Assembly: GCA_902705825.1 (NCBI GenBank) | Contig: CACSIL010000045.1 | Coordinates: 349,451 to 413,450, forward strand | Length of the DNA: 64,000 nt | Direction of reading: 5' to 3' | Source: Halioglobus japonicus | GTDB lineage: Bacteria > Pseudomonadota > Gammaproteobacteria > Pseudomonadales > Halieaceae | In this document: in pieces, positions 7,657-17,362 of the stretch | How the letters are laid out: every line of letters starts with the position of its first letter | How positions within the stretch are numbered: position 1 is the stretch's first letter | Made by a program: the position numbers and the translations under genes | Notes under the pieces: generated by a model | The model's input: the letters and a program-made list of their open reading frames with translations, nothing else | Databases searched by the model: none | What the model was told of the DNA's origin: nothing

Positions 7657-9948
7657 ATGAAACAACGTAATAAGATCCTGTCAACGGCTATAGCAGGTGT
7701 CCTGACACTGTCTATAGTCCCCGCCTCTGCAATTGGCGATACTTCAACGGCGACCACCAAGCCAGCCGGAGCCTCCGGTAGCGACATCGCTGCAGACGGC
7801 CAGCCGAGGAGCAATCAGTTCTGGTGGCCCGATCAACTGGAATTGTCGCCATTGAGGGACCATGACCCGCGCTCGAACCCGCTGGGTGAAGATTTTGACT
7901 ACGGTGCTGCCTTCAATTCGCTCGATCTCGATGCTGTCAAAAGTGACATCAACACCTTGCTGACGACTTCACAGGACTGGTGGCCAGCCGATTACGGCAA
8001 CTACGGCCCGTTTTTCATTCGCATGGCATGGCATAGCTCCGGTACCTACCGCACATTGGATGGTCGTGGCGGCGCTGACGGCGGCCAGATGCGCTTCGAC
8101 CCACTGAACAGCTGGCCCGATAATGCCAGCCTCGATAAAGCGAGGCGATTACTGTGGCCCGTGAAACAAAAATACGGTGCCAGTCTTTCCTGGGCTGACT
8201 TGATGGTTCTGGCCGGCAATGTCTCACTGGAAAATATGGGCTTTGAAACCTATGGTTTTGCAGGAGGACGGAACGACGACTGGGAACCCGATATTGTTTA
8301 CTGGGGGCCGGAAGTGAAAATGTTGGCCAGTGACCGTGAGGGCAAAGACGGCACACTCGAGCGCCCACTAGGTGCTACGCATATGGGCCTGATCTACGTG
8401 AACCCGGAAGGCCCGATGGGCAAGCCTGACCCTGTCGGTTCGGCTAAAAACATTCGCGTGGCGTTCGACCGCATGGCGATGAACGATGAGGAAACGGTAG
8501 CTTTGATTGCCGGTGGGCATACCTTCGGCAAAATGCACGGGGCGCACAAACCCGCCGATTGTGTCGGGCCTGAGCCCGCCGCCGCCAGTATCGAAGAGCA
8601 GGGCCTCGGCTGGAAAAACAAGTGTGGCAAAGGACACTCTGAGGACACCGTCACCAGTGGCCTGGAAGGCGCCTGGACTCAGGCACCTACACAGTGGACA
8701 ACGCTGTACCTGCAAAACCTGCTGGGCCTGGAATGGGAGCAAACGCGCAGCCCCGCCGGTGCGATTCAGTGGAAGCCCACGGATGAATCGTTGAATAACG
8801 CGGTACCGGATGCCCACGTAGAGGGAAAATTCCATGCCCCGGTGATGACAACGGCGGATTTGGCACTCAAGTTTGACCCGCAATACAAAGCGATAGCCGA
8901 ACGCTTTCTCGCCAATCCACAGGAGTACCAGTTGGCCTTTGCCAAGGCGTGGTACAAGCTTACCCATCGGGACATGGGCCCAAGCGTTCGATTCCTGGGA
9001 GACGCAGTGCCCGATGAGGAACAAATCTGGCAGGACCCCATCCCGGCAGTGGATTACCAACTGGTCGATGCGAGCGATATCAAGGCCCTGAAGCAGGACA
9101 TGCTTGATTCAGGTTTGACCGTGCCGGAACTGGTGCGCACCGCATGGGCATCTGCCGCAAGCTTCCGCGGCAGCGACATGCGCGGTGGTGCCAACGGCGC
9201 ACGTATTGCCCTTGCACCGCAGAAAGACTGGGCAGTCAACAACCCGGCCGAACTGGCCCGTGTCCTGGCCAAACTGGAGGAGATTCAGGGCGCGTTCAAC
9301 GATTCCAACTCGCAGGGCAGCAAGATTTCAATGGCTGACATGATTGTGTTGGGCGGAGCCGCTGCCATCGAGCAGGCAGCGAGAGCGGGCGGTGTTGAGA
9401 TCGCAGTACCCTTCTCACCCGGTCGAACCGATGCGAGCCAGGCGCAAACTGATGTCGCCTCATTCGCATTGCTCGAACCCACAGCAGATGCTTTTCGCAA
9501 CTACTTTGACAGTGAAAAGAGCTATCGCTCACCCACGGAGATGTTAGTCGACAAAGCTGACCAGCTCGACCTGTCAGTGCCCGAGATGACGGTACTCATC
9601 GGTGGCATGCGCTCGCTTGATAGCAACGCGGGTGGATCCGACCACGGTGTCCTCACGGACAAGCCGGGCACCTTGACCAACGACTTCTTCGTCAACCTGC
9701 TGGATATGTCCACTCGGTGGCAAAAAGCAGACGAGGTTGGTGTGTTCGAAGGACTCAATCGCGAGACGGGCGAAGTGGAGTACACCGCAACATCGGTTGA
9801 CTTGATCTTCGGTTCAAACTCCGAGCTGCGAGCGATCGCTGAAGTGTATGCCTACGATGACTCACAGCAACGCTTCGTCGCCGACTTTGTTAAAGCATGG
9901 GCCAAGGTAATGCAACTCGATCGATTCGACCTGCGCGGCAAACGCTAG
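7657..9948 (+). CDS. katG: Catalase-peroxidase with Sec signal peptide (periplasmic KatG)
   Basis: The 763-residue protein has the two-domain KatG layout. The distal pocket is [11 protein letters not shown] (Arg, Trp, His), the Tyr of the Met-Tyr-Trp crosslink is in LIYVNPEGP, the Met is in RMAMNDEET, and the proximal haem ligand is in GGHTFGK. The C-terminal half is the degenerate duplicate domain typical of KatG. It converts hydrogen peroxide to water and oxygen and also acts as a peroxidase. Residues 1-26 form a signal peptide ending in PASA, so the enzyme is probably periplasmic, like plasmid- or pathogen-borne KatP forms rather than the usual cytoplasmic KatG. A stem-loop follows the gene. 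Confidence 0.97.
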   Translation: MKQRNKILSTAIAGVLTLSIVPASAIGDTSTATTKPAGASGSDIAADGQPRSNQFWWPDQLELSPLRDHDPRSNPLGEDFDYGAAFNSLDLDAVKSDINTLLTTSQDWWPADYGNYGPFFIRMAWHSSGTYRTLDGRGGADGGQMRFDPLNSWPDNASLDKARRLLWPVKQKYGASLSWADLMVLAGNVSLENMGFETYGFAGGRNDDWEPDIVYWGPEVKMLASDREGKDGTLERPLGATHMGLIYVNPEGPMGKPDPVGSAKNIRVAFDRMAMNDEETVALIAGGHTFGKMHGAHKPADCVGPEPAAASIEEQGLGWKNKCGKGHSEDTVTSGLEGAWTQAPTQWTTLYLQNLLGLEWEQTRSPAGAIQWKPTDESLNNAVPDAHVEGKFHAPVMTTADLALKFDPQYKAIAERFLANPQEYQLAFAKAWYKLTHRDMGPSVRFLGDAVPDEEQIWQDPIPAVDYQLVDASDIKALKQDMLDSGLTVPELVRTAWASAASFRGSDMRGGANGARIALAPQKDWAVNNPAELARVLAKLEEIQGAFNDSNSQGSKISMADMIVLGGAAAIEQAARAGGVEIAVPFSPGRTDASQAQTDVASFALLEPTADAFRNYFDSEKSYRSPTEMLVDKADQLDLSVPEMTVLIGGMRSLDSNAGGSDHGVLTDKPGTLTNDFFVNLLDMSTRWQKADEVGVFEGLNRETGEVEYTATSVDLIFGSNSELRAIAEVYAYDDSQQRFVADFVKAWAKVMQLDRFDLRGKR

Positions 9949-9961
9949 CAACACCCTCTCA

Positions 9962-9991
9962 CGGTTGCGGGAGTTAACCCTTCCGCAACCG
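9962..9991 (+). terminator. Stem-loop after katG
   Basis: A perfect 9-bp stem, CGGTTGCGG paired with CCGCAACCG, around a 12-base loop starts 14 bases after the katG stop. It is followed by a pyrimidine-rich CCCTTCCCTTCTT stretch rather than a clean T run. It may also serve the convergent phosphotransferase gene. Confidence 0.6.
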
Positions 9992-10092
9992 CCCTTCCCT
10001 TCTTCACCACATCTATACGTAACAAGTCCAACCCGGTGTATTAGCCGGTACCGTTGGGATCACCCAAACGCCAGAAGCGTCATCCCGGTGAC

Positions 10093-11139
10093 TCAACTTG
10101 CTCCAAGCTTCTCAAGCTGCTGCTCCGCAATCGGAACGCAGAAATTGCCTATCGTGCCGAGGCCGGCGCTCTCCATAGCAACAAGTTTCTTTTCAAGAAT
10201 AATGCCGTAGCGTACCAGAGCGAACAGATCATAGTAGTCGGAGTGCTCCGTAGAAAAGCCCGTTATAGCGTGCCAACTGTCATAGAGTTCGCGCAGCGAG
10301 GGCAGCCCTTCCAGACGCTCTACGCCAAGCCCAACGCTGTTAACGTAATCTATCCAGTACCACCAACTGACTTCCTGTACCGGGTCGCCAATATTGACCA
10401 TCTCCCAGTCGATCACCGCGGCGGGCTTGAGGTCCTTCCAGATGATATTTCCTACCCTGGAATCACCCCAGCATAGGTGTTGCTCGCCCCCCTTTGGAGC
10501 ATTGGCGTTGAGATACTCAACGGCGCGACCAAAGGTGGCCGGCATTCTTTTGCGGATCTCATCGGTAAACATGGCGTTGTATTTGTCCAGTTCGCACTGG
10601 GCTGGTGAATCATCTTCGTGCGACACCGGTATATCACTGACATCGACGCTCGCCAGATCAATTTGATGAATTTTCGCCAGCGCCTGCAGGCCATTGCGCC
10701 ACATGGTGGCGCGCTCATTGGCAGTTAATTCTGTCACCCAGCTACCGAAGGCATACGGGGGATTGTCTGTCGGCACCTGGCCATCGACAAATCCCATGAT
10801 ATAGAACGGGCTTCCCAGCAGGCTGGCATCTTCTTCCAGACCGAGCAGTGGCGGAACCGGAATCCCATTCTGCCCGGCCATGTGCATCATGCGGTATTGC
10901 AGTGCGATGTCGTGTTCATCGAACACCTGGCTGTTTGGGGGCTCCATCCTACAGATGAGGCCCAAGGGCTCACCGTGGTGTTGCGCACGTAGAATCAGAG
11001 TGACACTACTCTCACCGCTTTCTTCAGGAAAGTTTAAATCGCCCAGCACCAAGTCGCTGGCATTATCAAGGTGCGTGCGCAACCAACTTTCGAGCTTCAG
11101 GCGTATCGCTTCCAAATCACCCAAATCGTGTTTAGCCAT
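10093..11139 (-). CDS. APH-like phosphotransferase family protein
   Basis: The 348-residue protein belongs to the aminoglycoside phosphotransferase/choline kinase-like fold, in the group close to the ACAD10/11 kinase domain. The catalytic loop is LCWGDSRVGN, where family members usually have HGDxxxxN. The metal-binding DWE motif is in AVIDWEMVNIGDP. It probably phosphorylates a small hydroxylated or acyl substrate rather than an antibiotic. The ATG at 11139 follows a GGGAG site; an in-frame extension of 23 residues has no such site. It lies 26 bases after the CrtC/AttH-like gene, so the two are probably one operon. Confidence 0.85.
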   Translation of the reverse strand: MAKHDLGDLEAIRLKLESWLRTHLDNASDLVLGDLNFPEESGESSVTLILRAQHHGEPLGLICRMEPPNSQVFDEHDIALQYRMMHMAGQNGIPVPPLLGLEEDASLLGSPFYIMGFVDGQVPTDNPPYAFGSWVTELTANERATMWRNGLQALAKIHQIDLASVDVSDIPVSHEDDSPAQCELDKYNAMFTDEIRKRMPATFGRAVEYLNANAPKGGEQHLCWGDSRVGNIIWKDLKPAAVIDWEMVNIGDPVQEVSWWYWIDYVNSVGLGVERLEGLPSLRELYDSWHAITGFSTEHSDYYDLFALVRYGIILEKKLVAMESAGLGTIGNFCVPIAEQQLEKLGAS

Positions 11140-11165
11140 CGTATTGTTTCTCCCAGTCCTGTGCG

Positions 11166-12323
11166 CTAGATAAACTCTGCTTCTTTGAGCAGACCATGAT
11201 CTTCCCATACGCCGTTAATGACTGTCTGTATATTGGCATAACCCACAGCATCACCGTCCGTCACTTTGACAATACAATCGCGTATTTGATGGAGCCTCTT
11301 AAGCGCTTCAATGTCCGTACAATCGTCAAAACGCTCTCCTTCTAGATTCAGTTCTCCGCGCCACTGACCATGATGGTGGCCATCGAACCCGAAATACATA
11401 CCGGCCCCCAGATGAACCCCCGTATCAGATACCACTTCAAGGTTAAGCGTTCTTTTCTCTTTGGATTTCAGCGTGAGATGAATATCACCTCCCAGCAGAC
11501 GACGGGTATCCGGGTGATAGTTCAGATCCGACTCGATATCAGCAAACTCGTCGCGACTGCCATCGGCGTGCTCAATTCCACCCTGGATTATTTTGGCAAC
11601 GCCCGGGATCGGGATATTCAGGTAAAAATGGTGAATGCCGTAAACGCTGCCATCAGGTCGCACCAGACGCATGGGGCTCCAGTGGAAATTCATCGGAAAC
11701 TTGGTACTGTCCAGACCCGGCTGGATGTCTGTTGGCGTTTCACCGACGCCATAGCGCACACCCCATGAGTGGTCTCGCGTGCAGAAAAAGGTATCGGGCG
11801 TAACATCGTGAGTCTTGCCGTCAACTTTTATCCAACCGGAGGCCACACCCACTTGGTGGTATCGCACCAGGTCTGTATCAACGCGGTAAGCACCCAACTG
11901 CCGCCGGAACTCATGCTCTTCGAGAAAAGGTGGTATATCCTCGCATTGGAGCATCACATCGAAGGAAATCGGCTGCACGTCATTTTCCTCCAGCCTCACG
12001 CGTATCCGCTTCAAGGGTTCCACAATTTCATAGTGCAAAGGTCCGACACTGTAGGTATCCGTATCGGGCGACAGTTGTCGGCTCCCTCGCACCGTTATCT
12101 GTTCAACCCCTCGGGAGACAGCACCATATGCATCCATAACATTCCGATTAATGTATTTGCCAAGACCAAAGCCCAGGGAAATACTGCCGTCTTTGGCTGC
12201 GACACACAGGCAAATTTTTTCCGTCCAGCTGCGGTCAGACTGCTGTACGGAGGCAAACGTCTCAGCAATTTGATGGTTCATGTATTCATCCATTGGAACC
12301 AGTACAGAATCGATTCTTGCCAT
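11166..12323 (-). CDS. CrtC/AttH-like lipocalin-superfamily protein (DUF7064/7065-type)
   Basis: The 385-residue protein is beta-rich, with a DHSWGVR motif near the middle and repeated FDGHHHG/GxxxWxGE-type strands. This recalls the hydroxyneurosporene synthase (CrtC)/AttH fold and DUF7064/7065 proteins, which often sit beside APH-like kinases and lipid-degradation genes. I infer membership from motifs and context; a profile search would be needed to be sure. Its biochemical role is unknown. The ATG at 12323 follows AGGAG at a spacing of five; an ATG eight codons upstream lacks a site. It is first in a two-gene unit with the phosphotransferase. Confidence 0.65.
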   Translation of the reverse strand: MARIDSVLVPMDEYMNHQIAETFASVQQSDRSWTEKICLCVAAKDGSISLGFGLGKYINRNVMDAYGAVSRGVEQITVRGSRQLSPDTDTYSVGPLHYEIVEPLKRIRVRLEENDVQPISFDVMLQCEDIPPFLEEHEFRRQLGAYRVDTDLVRYHQVGVASGWIKVDGKTHDVTPDTFFCTRDHSWGVRYGVGETPTDIQPGLDSTKFPMNFHWSPMRLVRPDGSVYGIHHFYLNIPIPGVAKIIQGGIEHADGSRDEFADIESDLNYHPDTRRLLGGDIHLTLKSKEKRTLNLEVVSDTGVHLGAGMYFGFDGHHHGQWRGELNLEGERFDDCTDIEALKRLHQIRDCIVKVTDGDAVGYANIQTVINGVWEDHGLLKEAEFI

Positions 12324-12588
12324 GGGTACTCCTGTTATTCTGGGCAAATTATTAGCAACCTGACTTTACCTGCAATCTGCAGAATATGCGTCTTGCATAC
12401 ATCGTATTGCGTTTTTGTATTACAGGAAACCCACAAGTACCGTACTCACCAGCAACTCGGTTTTTAATGGAAAATTCGGGGGTGTCATCGAGCCGGGCAG
12501 AACCGACAATCCGCTCGCAATACAGTATTTATCCGTCCTATACTTAGCCTTGCCCTTTTTCACCGTCACTTCCATGAGGGAAATTTTT

Positions 12589-14226
12589 GTGAAGATCACC
12601 GCTGACCTGTCCCCTACTCAACATCTCACACCGAGCCGGTTGTTCCGGTTGGCCGCCGGTGCTGTCGGCCTGGCTGCGCTACTTGGCGCTGCGGCCTGTA
12701 ACAGTACCTCCAGAGCGGGGACTCCAGACAGTGACTCAAACGATGCCAACCCCAATGGCGAGCCGCCGCCTGTCTTCGCAGCCTGGCAAGTTCCTCCCGA
12801 GCGAATCGACACGGCGATCGAGGCACTGCCCGACATTGTAAACAGGGCAATGGGCGACACAGGTATTCCCGGTATGGCCGTTGCTGTGGTGCATAATGGC
12901 AATATCGTGTTCGCCGAAGGTTTCGGCACCACCGACCTGAACACCGGAGCGCCCGTCAACGCCGACACGGCTTTTCAGCTGGCCTCTCTATCGAAGTCGA
13001 TAAGCGCCTCAGTCATCAGCGCAAAAGTCACCAAGGGCACGATCGCCTGGGATGACCCTATCGTCGAGCATCTCCCCGGCTTCCAACTGGCTGACCCCTA
13101 TGTCACCGCCCATGTCAGCTATGCCGACATGTACTCACACCGCAGCGGATTACCCGGTCATATCGGCGACACCCTCGAGGACCTCGGCTACGACCGCGAC
13201 TACATCCTCGATCACCTTCAGTACGCGCCAATTACCGAATTCCGTGCCAAAAACGAGTATACGAACTTTGGTATCACGGCCGCAGCACAGGCTGTTGCGA
13301 ACGCTAGCGGAATGTCCTGGGATGACCTCTCCCGCACAGTGCTTTACAAGCCGCTCGGCATGACCCGCACGACATCGAGCTATCAGGAGTTTCTCACTCA
13401 GCACAACCGCGCGTTATTGCATGTTCCCACCGAAAACGGCTGGCAGACACGTCACACCCGCGATGCCGATGCCCAATCCCCCGCTGGTGGTGTCAGTTCG
13501 ACAGCGAACGACTTCGCCACGTGGATGAACTTCATCCTCGCCGGTGGCAAGCACGATGGCGATCAGCTCATCAACTCCGCAACCCTGGCCACGATGCTAT
13601 CGCCACACTCCAGCAAGCAGCCCCCTGGCTCCCTGGACTCCCGTGCGGGTACCGACAATCTCGGCTTCAATGGCAGCGTTAACTCCACCGCTCGCCAGAC
13701 ATTCAATCACTCGGGGGCGTTCAATATGGGCACGGGCACAACCTACACGTTGGTGCCGGCGGAGAACCTCGGCATCGTAGTTCTCACCAACGGTTTCCCC
13801 CTTGGTGCAGCGGAGGCCATCGCAGCCGAGTTCCTCGACCTCGCGCTTGTCGGCGCAAACACGCAGCCATGGCTGAAGATGTATAGAGAAGCGTTCAAGA
13901 ACGTTACTGCCATCCCGGGCGCCATCACAGAGCCCGCTCCACTGAACCCGGTCCCTGCCAAGGCCCTTTCGAGCTATACCGGTCAGTGGTCAAACAACTT
14001 TGTAGGGCGCGCCAATGTGACCGTTAAAGGCGACGCACTCGTTCTTGAGATAGGACCGAACGGCGAAACCTATCCTGTCACACATTGGGACGGCGACAAG
14101 TTCTTCTGGACTGCTCCGGGTGAGAACGGTGGCGAACCCACTTTCATCACATTCGATCTGGTAGCAGACACCATGACGATTGCCTCACTAAACCAAACCC
14201 CACCGCTGGGCGTCTTTACCCGCTGA
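12589..14226 (+). CDS. Serine beta-lactamase-like hydrolase, probable lipoprotein, with C-terminal DUF3471-like domain
   Basis: I place the start at a GTG at 12589, after GAGGG, giving 545 residues; an ATG at 12574 in frame is an alternative but lacks a ribosome site. The N-terminus is hydrophobic and ends in AAAC near residue 35, a weak lipobox, followed by a disordered linker. The catalytic fold shows SxxK (SLSK), YxN (YTN, in EYTNFGI) and HSG (FNHSGAF) in the order typical of class C beta-lactamases, penicillin-binding proteins and esterases such as EstB. The last 100 residues look like the DUF3471 tail of this family. Likely periplasmic, with an esterase or peptidase role; the substrate is unknown, and it need not give resistance. 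Confidence 0.9.
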   Translation: MKITADLSPTQHLTPSRLFRLAAGAVGLAALLGAAACNSTSRAGTPDSDSNDANPNGEPPPVFAAWQVPPERIDTAIEALPDIVNRAMGDTGIPGMAVAVVHNGNIVFAEGFGTTDLNTGAPVNADTAFQLASLSKSISASVISAKVTKGTIAWDDPIVEHLPGFQLADPYVTAHVSYADMYSHRSGLPGHIGDTLEDLGYDRDYILDHLQYAPITEFRAKNEYTNFGITAAAQAVANASGMSWDDLSRTVLYKPLGMTRTTSSYQEFLTQHNRALLHVPTENGWQTRHTRDADAQSPAGGVSSTANDFATWMNFILAGGKHDGDQLINSATLATMLSPHSSKQPPGSLDSRAGTDNLGFNGSVNSTARQTFNHSGAFNMGTGTTYTLVPAENLGIVVLTNGFPLGAAEAIAAEFLDLALVGANTQPWLKMYREAFKNVTAIPGAITEPAPLNPVPAKALSSYTGQWSNNFVGRANVTVKGDALVLEIGPNGETYPVTHWDGDKFFWTAPGENGGEPTFITFDLVADTMTIASLNQTPPLGVFTR

Positions 14227-14365
14227 TCAGAACAAGGGGTCAGAGTACTTGAAAGGACAAATCTAATCGGAGTCGAAACTCCCAATCCTGACAATACCAT
14301 TCTGACATGGACGCCAGGCAATGATCGGTGGATGATCCACCCTTGGGAATAACAGGAAAATAAAA

Positions 14366-14439
14366 TGGAGGCTCGGGTCGGAATCGAACCGGCGTACACG
14401 GAGTTGCAGTCCGCTGCATGACCACTCTGCCACCGAGCC
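14366..14439 (-). tRNA. tRNA-Cys (GCA)
   Basis: Read on the minus strand, the 74 bases start GGCTCGG, pair with CCGAGCC at the 3' end and finish TCCA, so CCA is encoded. The anticodon loop is CTGCAAC with GCA in the middle. The T-loop GTTCGATTC is present. It is closely similar to the E. coli cysT sequence as I remember it. It lies 12 bases after tRNA-Gly, in the pgsA-tRNA order seen in many gammaproteobacteria. Confidence 0.97.
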
Positions 14440-14451
14440 TACTTGAGGAGT

Positions 14452-14527
14452 TGGAGCGGGAAACCGGGTTCGAACCGGCGACCTCAACCTTGGCAAGGTT
14501 GCGCTCTACCAACTGAGCTATTCCCGC
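14452..14527 (-). tRNA. tRNA-Gly (GCC)
   Basis: Read on the minus strand, the 76 bases start GCGGGAA and end TTCCCGC-TCCA, so the acceptor stem pairs fully and CCA is encoded. The anticodon stem CAACC/GGTTG holds the loop TTGCCAA with anticodon GCC. The D-arm has AGCTCAGTTGGTAGAGC and the T-loop GTTCGAACC. It lies downstream of pgsA, like glyW in E. coli. Confidence 0.97.
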
Positions 14528-14587
14528 ACACAATGACGTTTATCCACCGTCGTGGTCGCCGGAACCGACGAGGCTGGACGCCTCCCC

Positions 14588-14631
14588 ACAACCTTACCAA
14601 GGTTGCGCTCAACCAACTGAGCTATTCCCGC
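14588..14631 (-). pseudogene. Decayed tRNA-Gly copy (5' half only)
   Basis: The 44 bases repeat the 5' half of the tRNA-Gly that follows: acceptor 5' strand GCGGGAA, D-arm and the anticodon stem-loop. There are only a few changes (A to T in the D-arm, an anticodon of GGT instead of GCC, and one base after the stem). Beyond this the sequence departs: no T-arm and no 3' acceptor strand pairing with GCGGGAA are seen. I read it as a tandem tRNA-Gly copy that lost its 3' half. An anticodon of GGT would read threonine codons, but the molecule cannot fold as a tRNA. Confidence 0.75.
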
Positions 14632-14746
14632 GCCTGTTGCGCTTACTCGAAAGCATCTGACGTGCTTACCTTCAAGTGGCGCTTATTGTATGCACCGAGT
14701 CTGTGGAGTCAAGCAGAATACAAGATATTTAGCGCAAGCAATTGAA

Positions 14747-15361
14747 TTAGAAAGAATTATCTTGGTCTTTAATCACTGCCCAGGCGGCTTTGAGATAAAT
14801 CATCATCGACCAGAGCGTCAGAACGGCTGCGGTATAGAGAACCACATAACACAGTATCAACTGCCAGTTGGGGTCGGAAGCGGGATTTATCGCCAGTAAA
14901 CCGGTAATGGCGAGCATTTGAAAAGCTGTTTTTACCTTGCCGATATAAGACACGGCAACGGATGTACGCTGGCCCAACTCCGCCATCCACTCGCGCAGGG
15001 CTGATACCACAATCTCACGACCAACAATAACGCAGGCGGCCAGTGTGAACAGCAGTGTGTCGTGCCGCTCTACCAGTAATACCAGCGCGACAGCCACCAT
15101 TAACTTATCGGCAACAGGGTCAAGAAAAGCGCCGAATGCGGTCATTTGGCCAAGCTTGCGGGCCAGGTAGCCGTCGACCCAATCGGTCGCTGCGGCGAGC
15201 GCAAAAATAACGGCTGCCAGCGGGAAGTGGTTCTTGAGCGGTAGATAGAAGGCCACTACCAATACGGGAATCAGTAAAATCCTAAGAATCGTGAGTATAT
15301 TGGGAATGGTAATTGGCAAAGATCCGAATCTCGTTTTAGTTGTATCTACGGGTTCTGACAC
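14747..15361 (-). CDS. pgsA: CDP-diacylglycerol-glycerol-3-phosphate 3-phosphatidyltransferase
   Basis: The 204-residue inner-membrane enzyme makes phosphatidylglycerophosphate from CDP-diacylglycerol and glycerol 3-phosphate, the committed step to phosphatidylglycerol and cardiolipin. The CDP-alcohol phosphotransferase signature DG(x)2AR(x)8G(x)3D(x)3D is complete (DGYLARKLGQ ... AFLDPVADK), with several hydrophobic helices. The start is a GTG with GGAG two bases before, which is tight; the N-terminus runs about 15 residues longer than E. coli PgsA. It is the last protein gene of the murB-uvrC-pgsA run and precedes the tRNA genes. Confidence 0.97.
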   Translation of the reverse strand: MSEPVDTTKTRFGSLPITIPNILTILRILLIPVLVVAFYLPLKNHFPLAAVIFALAAATDWVDGYLARKLGQMTAFGAFLDPVADKLMVAVALVLLVERHDTLLFTLAACVIVGREIVVSALREWMAELGQRTSVAVSYIGKVKTAFQMLAITGLLAINPASDPNWQLILCYVVLYTAAVLTLWSMMIYLKAAWAVIKDQDNSF

Positions 15362-15538
15362 TACTCCAGAGACAGCGCCGCTAAGTTGGCCATTATTGCG
15401 CCTATACTACGGTATACAAGCCCGGTATTGGGTGTGCGTTACTGAATTAATGCGAGTATTTTTAAACTAGGCACCCTTCTATAAAATTTGCAGGCATCTT
15501 GGACCGCCAAATTCTCGTTCTGAGAGGCTATCTTACCC

Positions 15539-17362
15539 TCACTTCCCCGCATGTAAATGATCGTAGATTTGCTGCGCCATCGCGGCGTGGATGCCCGGAA
15601 TTTTCTTCAGCTCCTCTACATTGGCATTCTCCACACCCTGTGCGCTGCCGAAATGCCGCAACAAAACACGTCGGCGCTTGCTGCCTACTCCGGGGATATC
15701 CTCCAGTTTTGAGCGCTGGCGGGCCTTGTCGCGCCGTGCTCTATGCCCGGTAATCGCAAAACGGTGTGCCTCATCGCGAATCTGTTGAATCAGGTGCAGC
15801 GCGCCGTGGTCGCCGGGCAATTGACGCTCCTCGCCTGTAGCGCCCTTGATCAGCGTCTCAAAGCCGGCTTTGCGTGTACTGCCCTTGGCCACGCCAATCA
15901 CCTCGATGCCTGTCACCTGCAGTTCTTCCAGCACGGCCATAGCCTGCGCGACCTGCCCCTTACCGCCATCGATAAACAGGACATCCGGCATCGCCGCATC
16001 GGCCTTTTTAAGACGCTTGTAGCGCCGCTCCAGCGCCTGGTGCATAGCGGCGTAGTCATCACCTGCCACGACATTCTCGATATTGAACTTGCGATAGTCG
16101 GATTTACGCGCTCCCTGCTGATCAAACACAACGCAGGACGCCACTGTCGCTTCACCGGAGCTGTGGCTGATATCAAAACACTCCATGCGCTCGGGTAACT
16201 CGGGCAGCTCCAGAATATCCTGCAATGCCTGCAGGCGCCGTAATACAGTTTGGCGGCCAGTGAGATGAGAGGCTAGATTCGTCTCTGCAGTCTGCTGCGC
16301 CAGCTGCAGCCACTGGGCGCGGGAATCACGCACACGGCTACGTATTTTGACATTGCGCTGCGCCTGGGCCGACACCGCTTCCGCCAGAATATCGGATTCT
16401 TCCGGCGGCGCATTAACAATGATTTCAGCGGGGATTGCCCGCGCCGCGCCAAGATAAAACTGGGGGATGAAGGCAGCAAGTACCATTGCCACTGTCTCCT
16501 GCAGTTTCAGCGGCGGATAGTAAGTCTTACTGCCGAGCACCCGCGCACCGCGCACGAACAGCACCTGCACACAGGCGCGCCCGTTTGATACCGCTGCGGC
16601 GAGAATATCGAGATCACCCGTCACACCTTCAATGCCCTGGCTGGCCTGAACCTGCTGTAACTGAACGATCTGATCGCGATAGATGGCTGCCTTTTCATAG
16701 GCCAGTTCAGCGGCGGCCTTCTCCATGTCATCTGCCAGGCGCTCCATCAGTTGCGAGGATTTACCGCGCAGGAACAAGCTGGTACTGGCAACCTGCTCAG
16801 CGTAATCCTCTTCACTGACGAGGCCTACACAGGGCCCGCTGCAGCGGTCTATCTGATACTGCAAACAAGGGCGTGAGCGATTCTTGAAATAGCTGTCTTC
16901 ACAGGGGCGCATCTTGAATACTTTCTGCAAAAACTGCAGTGATTCACGCACTGCCCCGGCGCTCGGATAAGGCCCAAAATATTCGCCTTTACGGCGCTTG
17001 GTCCCACGGTGCAATGCGATACGCGGAAACGTATCTTCAGTAGAGACAAAGATATACGGGTAGGATTTATCATCGCGCAGCAGTATGTTGTACGGCGGCT
17101 GCTCCGTCTTGATCAGGTTGTGCTCCAGCAACAACGCATCGACTTCTGTACTGGTCACTGTCACTTGTATCTCGTGAATTCGAGCGACCAGGGCCATAGT
17201 TTTATCGGTAAGCCCGCTGGCCCGAAAATAGCTGCCCACGCGATTTTTCAGGTTCTTGGCTTTACCCACATAGAGCAATTCGCCGCTGGCGTCGTACATC
17301 TGGTAGACGCCGGGCCGGGTGGTGAGAGTTTTTAAAAACGCCTTGTGATCGAACTCCGTCAC
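15539..17362 (-). CDS. uvrC: Excinuclease ABC subunit C
   Basis: The 607-residue nucleotide-excision-repair endonuclease subunit cuts on both sides of a lesion after UvrAB loading. The N-terminal GIY-YIG domain is GVYQMYDASGELLYVGKAKN with R36-type and other catalytic residues (NLKNRVGSYF). A UVR motif lies near residue 205 (LMERLADDMEKAA), the RNase H-like C-terminal nuclease centre (ECFDISHSSG ... VLFIDGGKGQ) is in the second half, and a helix-hairpin-helix pair (IPGVGSKRRRVLLRHFGS) closes the protein. The GTG start overlaps the murB stop by four bases, so translation is probably coupled. Confidence 0.98.
   Translation of the reverse strand: MTEFDHKAFLKTLTTRPGVYQMYDASGELLYVGKAKNLKNRVGSYFRASGLTDKTMALVARIHEIQVTVTSTEVDALLLEHNLIKTEQPPYNILLRDDKSYPYIFVSTEDTFPRIALHRGTKRRKGEYFGPYPSAGAVRESLQFLQKVFKMRPCEDSYFKNRSRPCLQYQIDRCSGPCVGLVSEEDYAEQVASTSLFLRGKSSQLMERLADDMEKAAAELAYEKAAIYRDQIVQLQQVQASQGIEGVTGDLDILAAAVSNGRACVQVLFVRGARVLGSKTYYPPLKLQETVAMVLAAFIPQFYLGAARAIPAEIIVNAPPEESDILAEAVSAQAQRNVKIRSRVRDSRAQWLQLAQQTAETNLASHLTGRQTVLRRLQALQDILELPELPERMECFDISHSSGEATVASCVVFDQQGARKSDYRKFNIENVVAGDDYAAMHQALERRYKRLKKADAAMPDVLFIDGGKGQVAQAMAVLEELQVTGIEVIGVAKGSTRKAGFETLIKGATGEERQLPGDHGALHLIQQIRDEAHRFAITGHRARRDKARQRSKLEDIPGVGSKRRRVLLRHFGSAQGVENANVEELKKIPGIHAAMAQQIYDHLHAGK

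Noticed and set aside
8368..9060. Long minus-strand frame inside katG
   Set aside because: It is a shadow of the high-GC katG coding frame with no domain pattern.
12589..14226. Antibiotic resistance beta-lactamase
   Set aside because: The SxxK/YxN/HSG set and DUF3471-like tail also fit esterases and PBP-like proteins; resistance is not supported.
14443..14745. Plus-strand frame across the tRNA region
   Set aside because: It is antisense to tRNA-Gly and the tRNA remnant.
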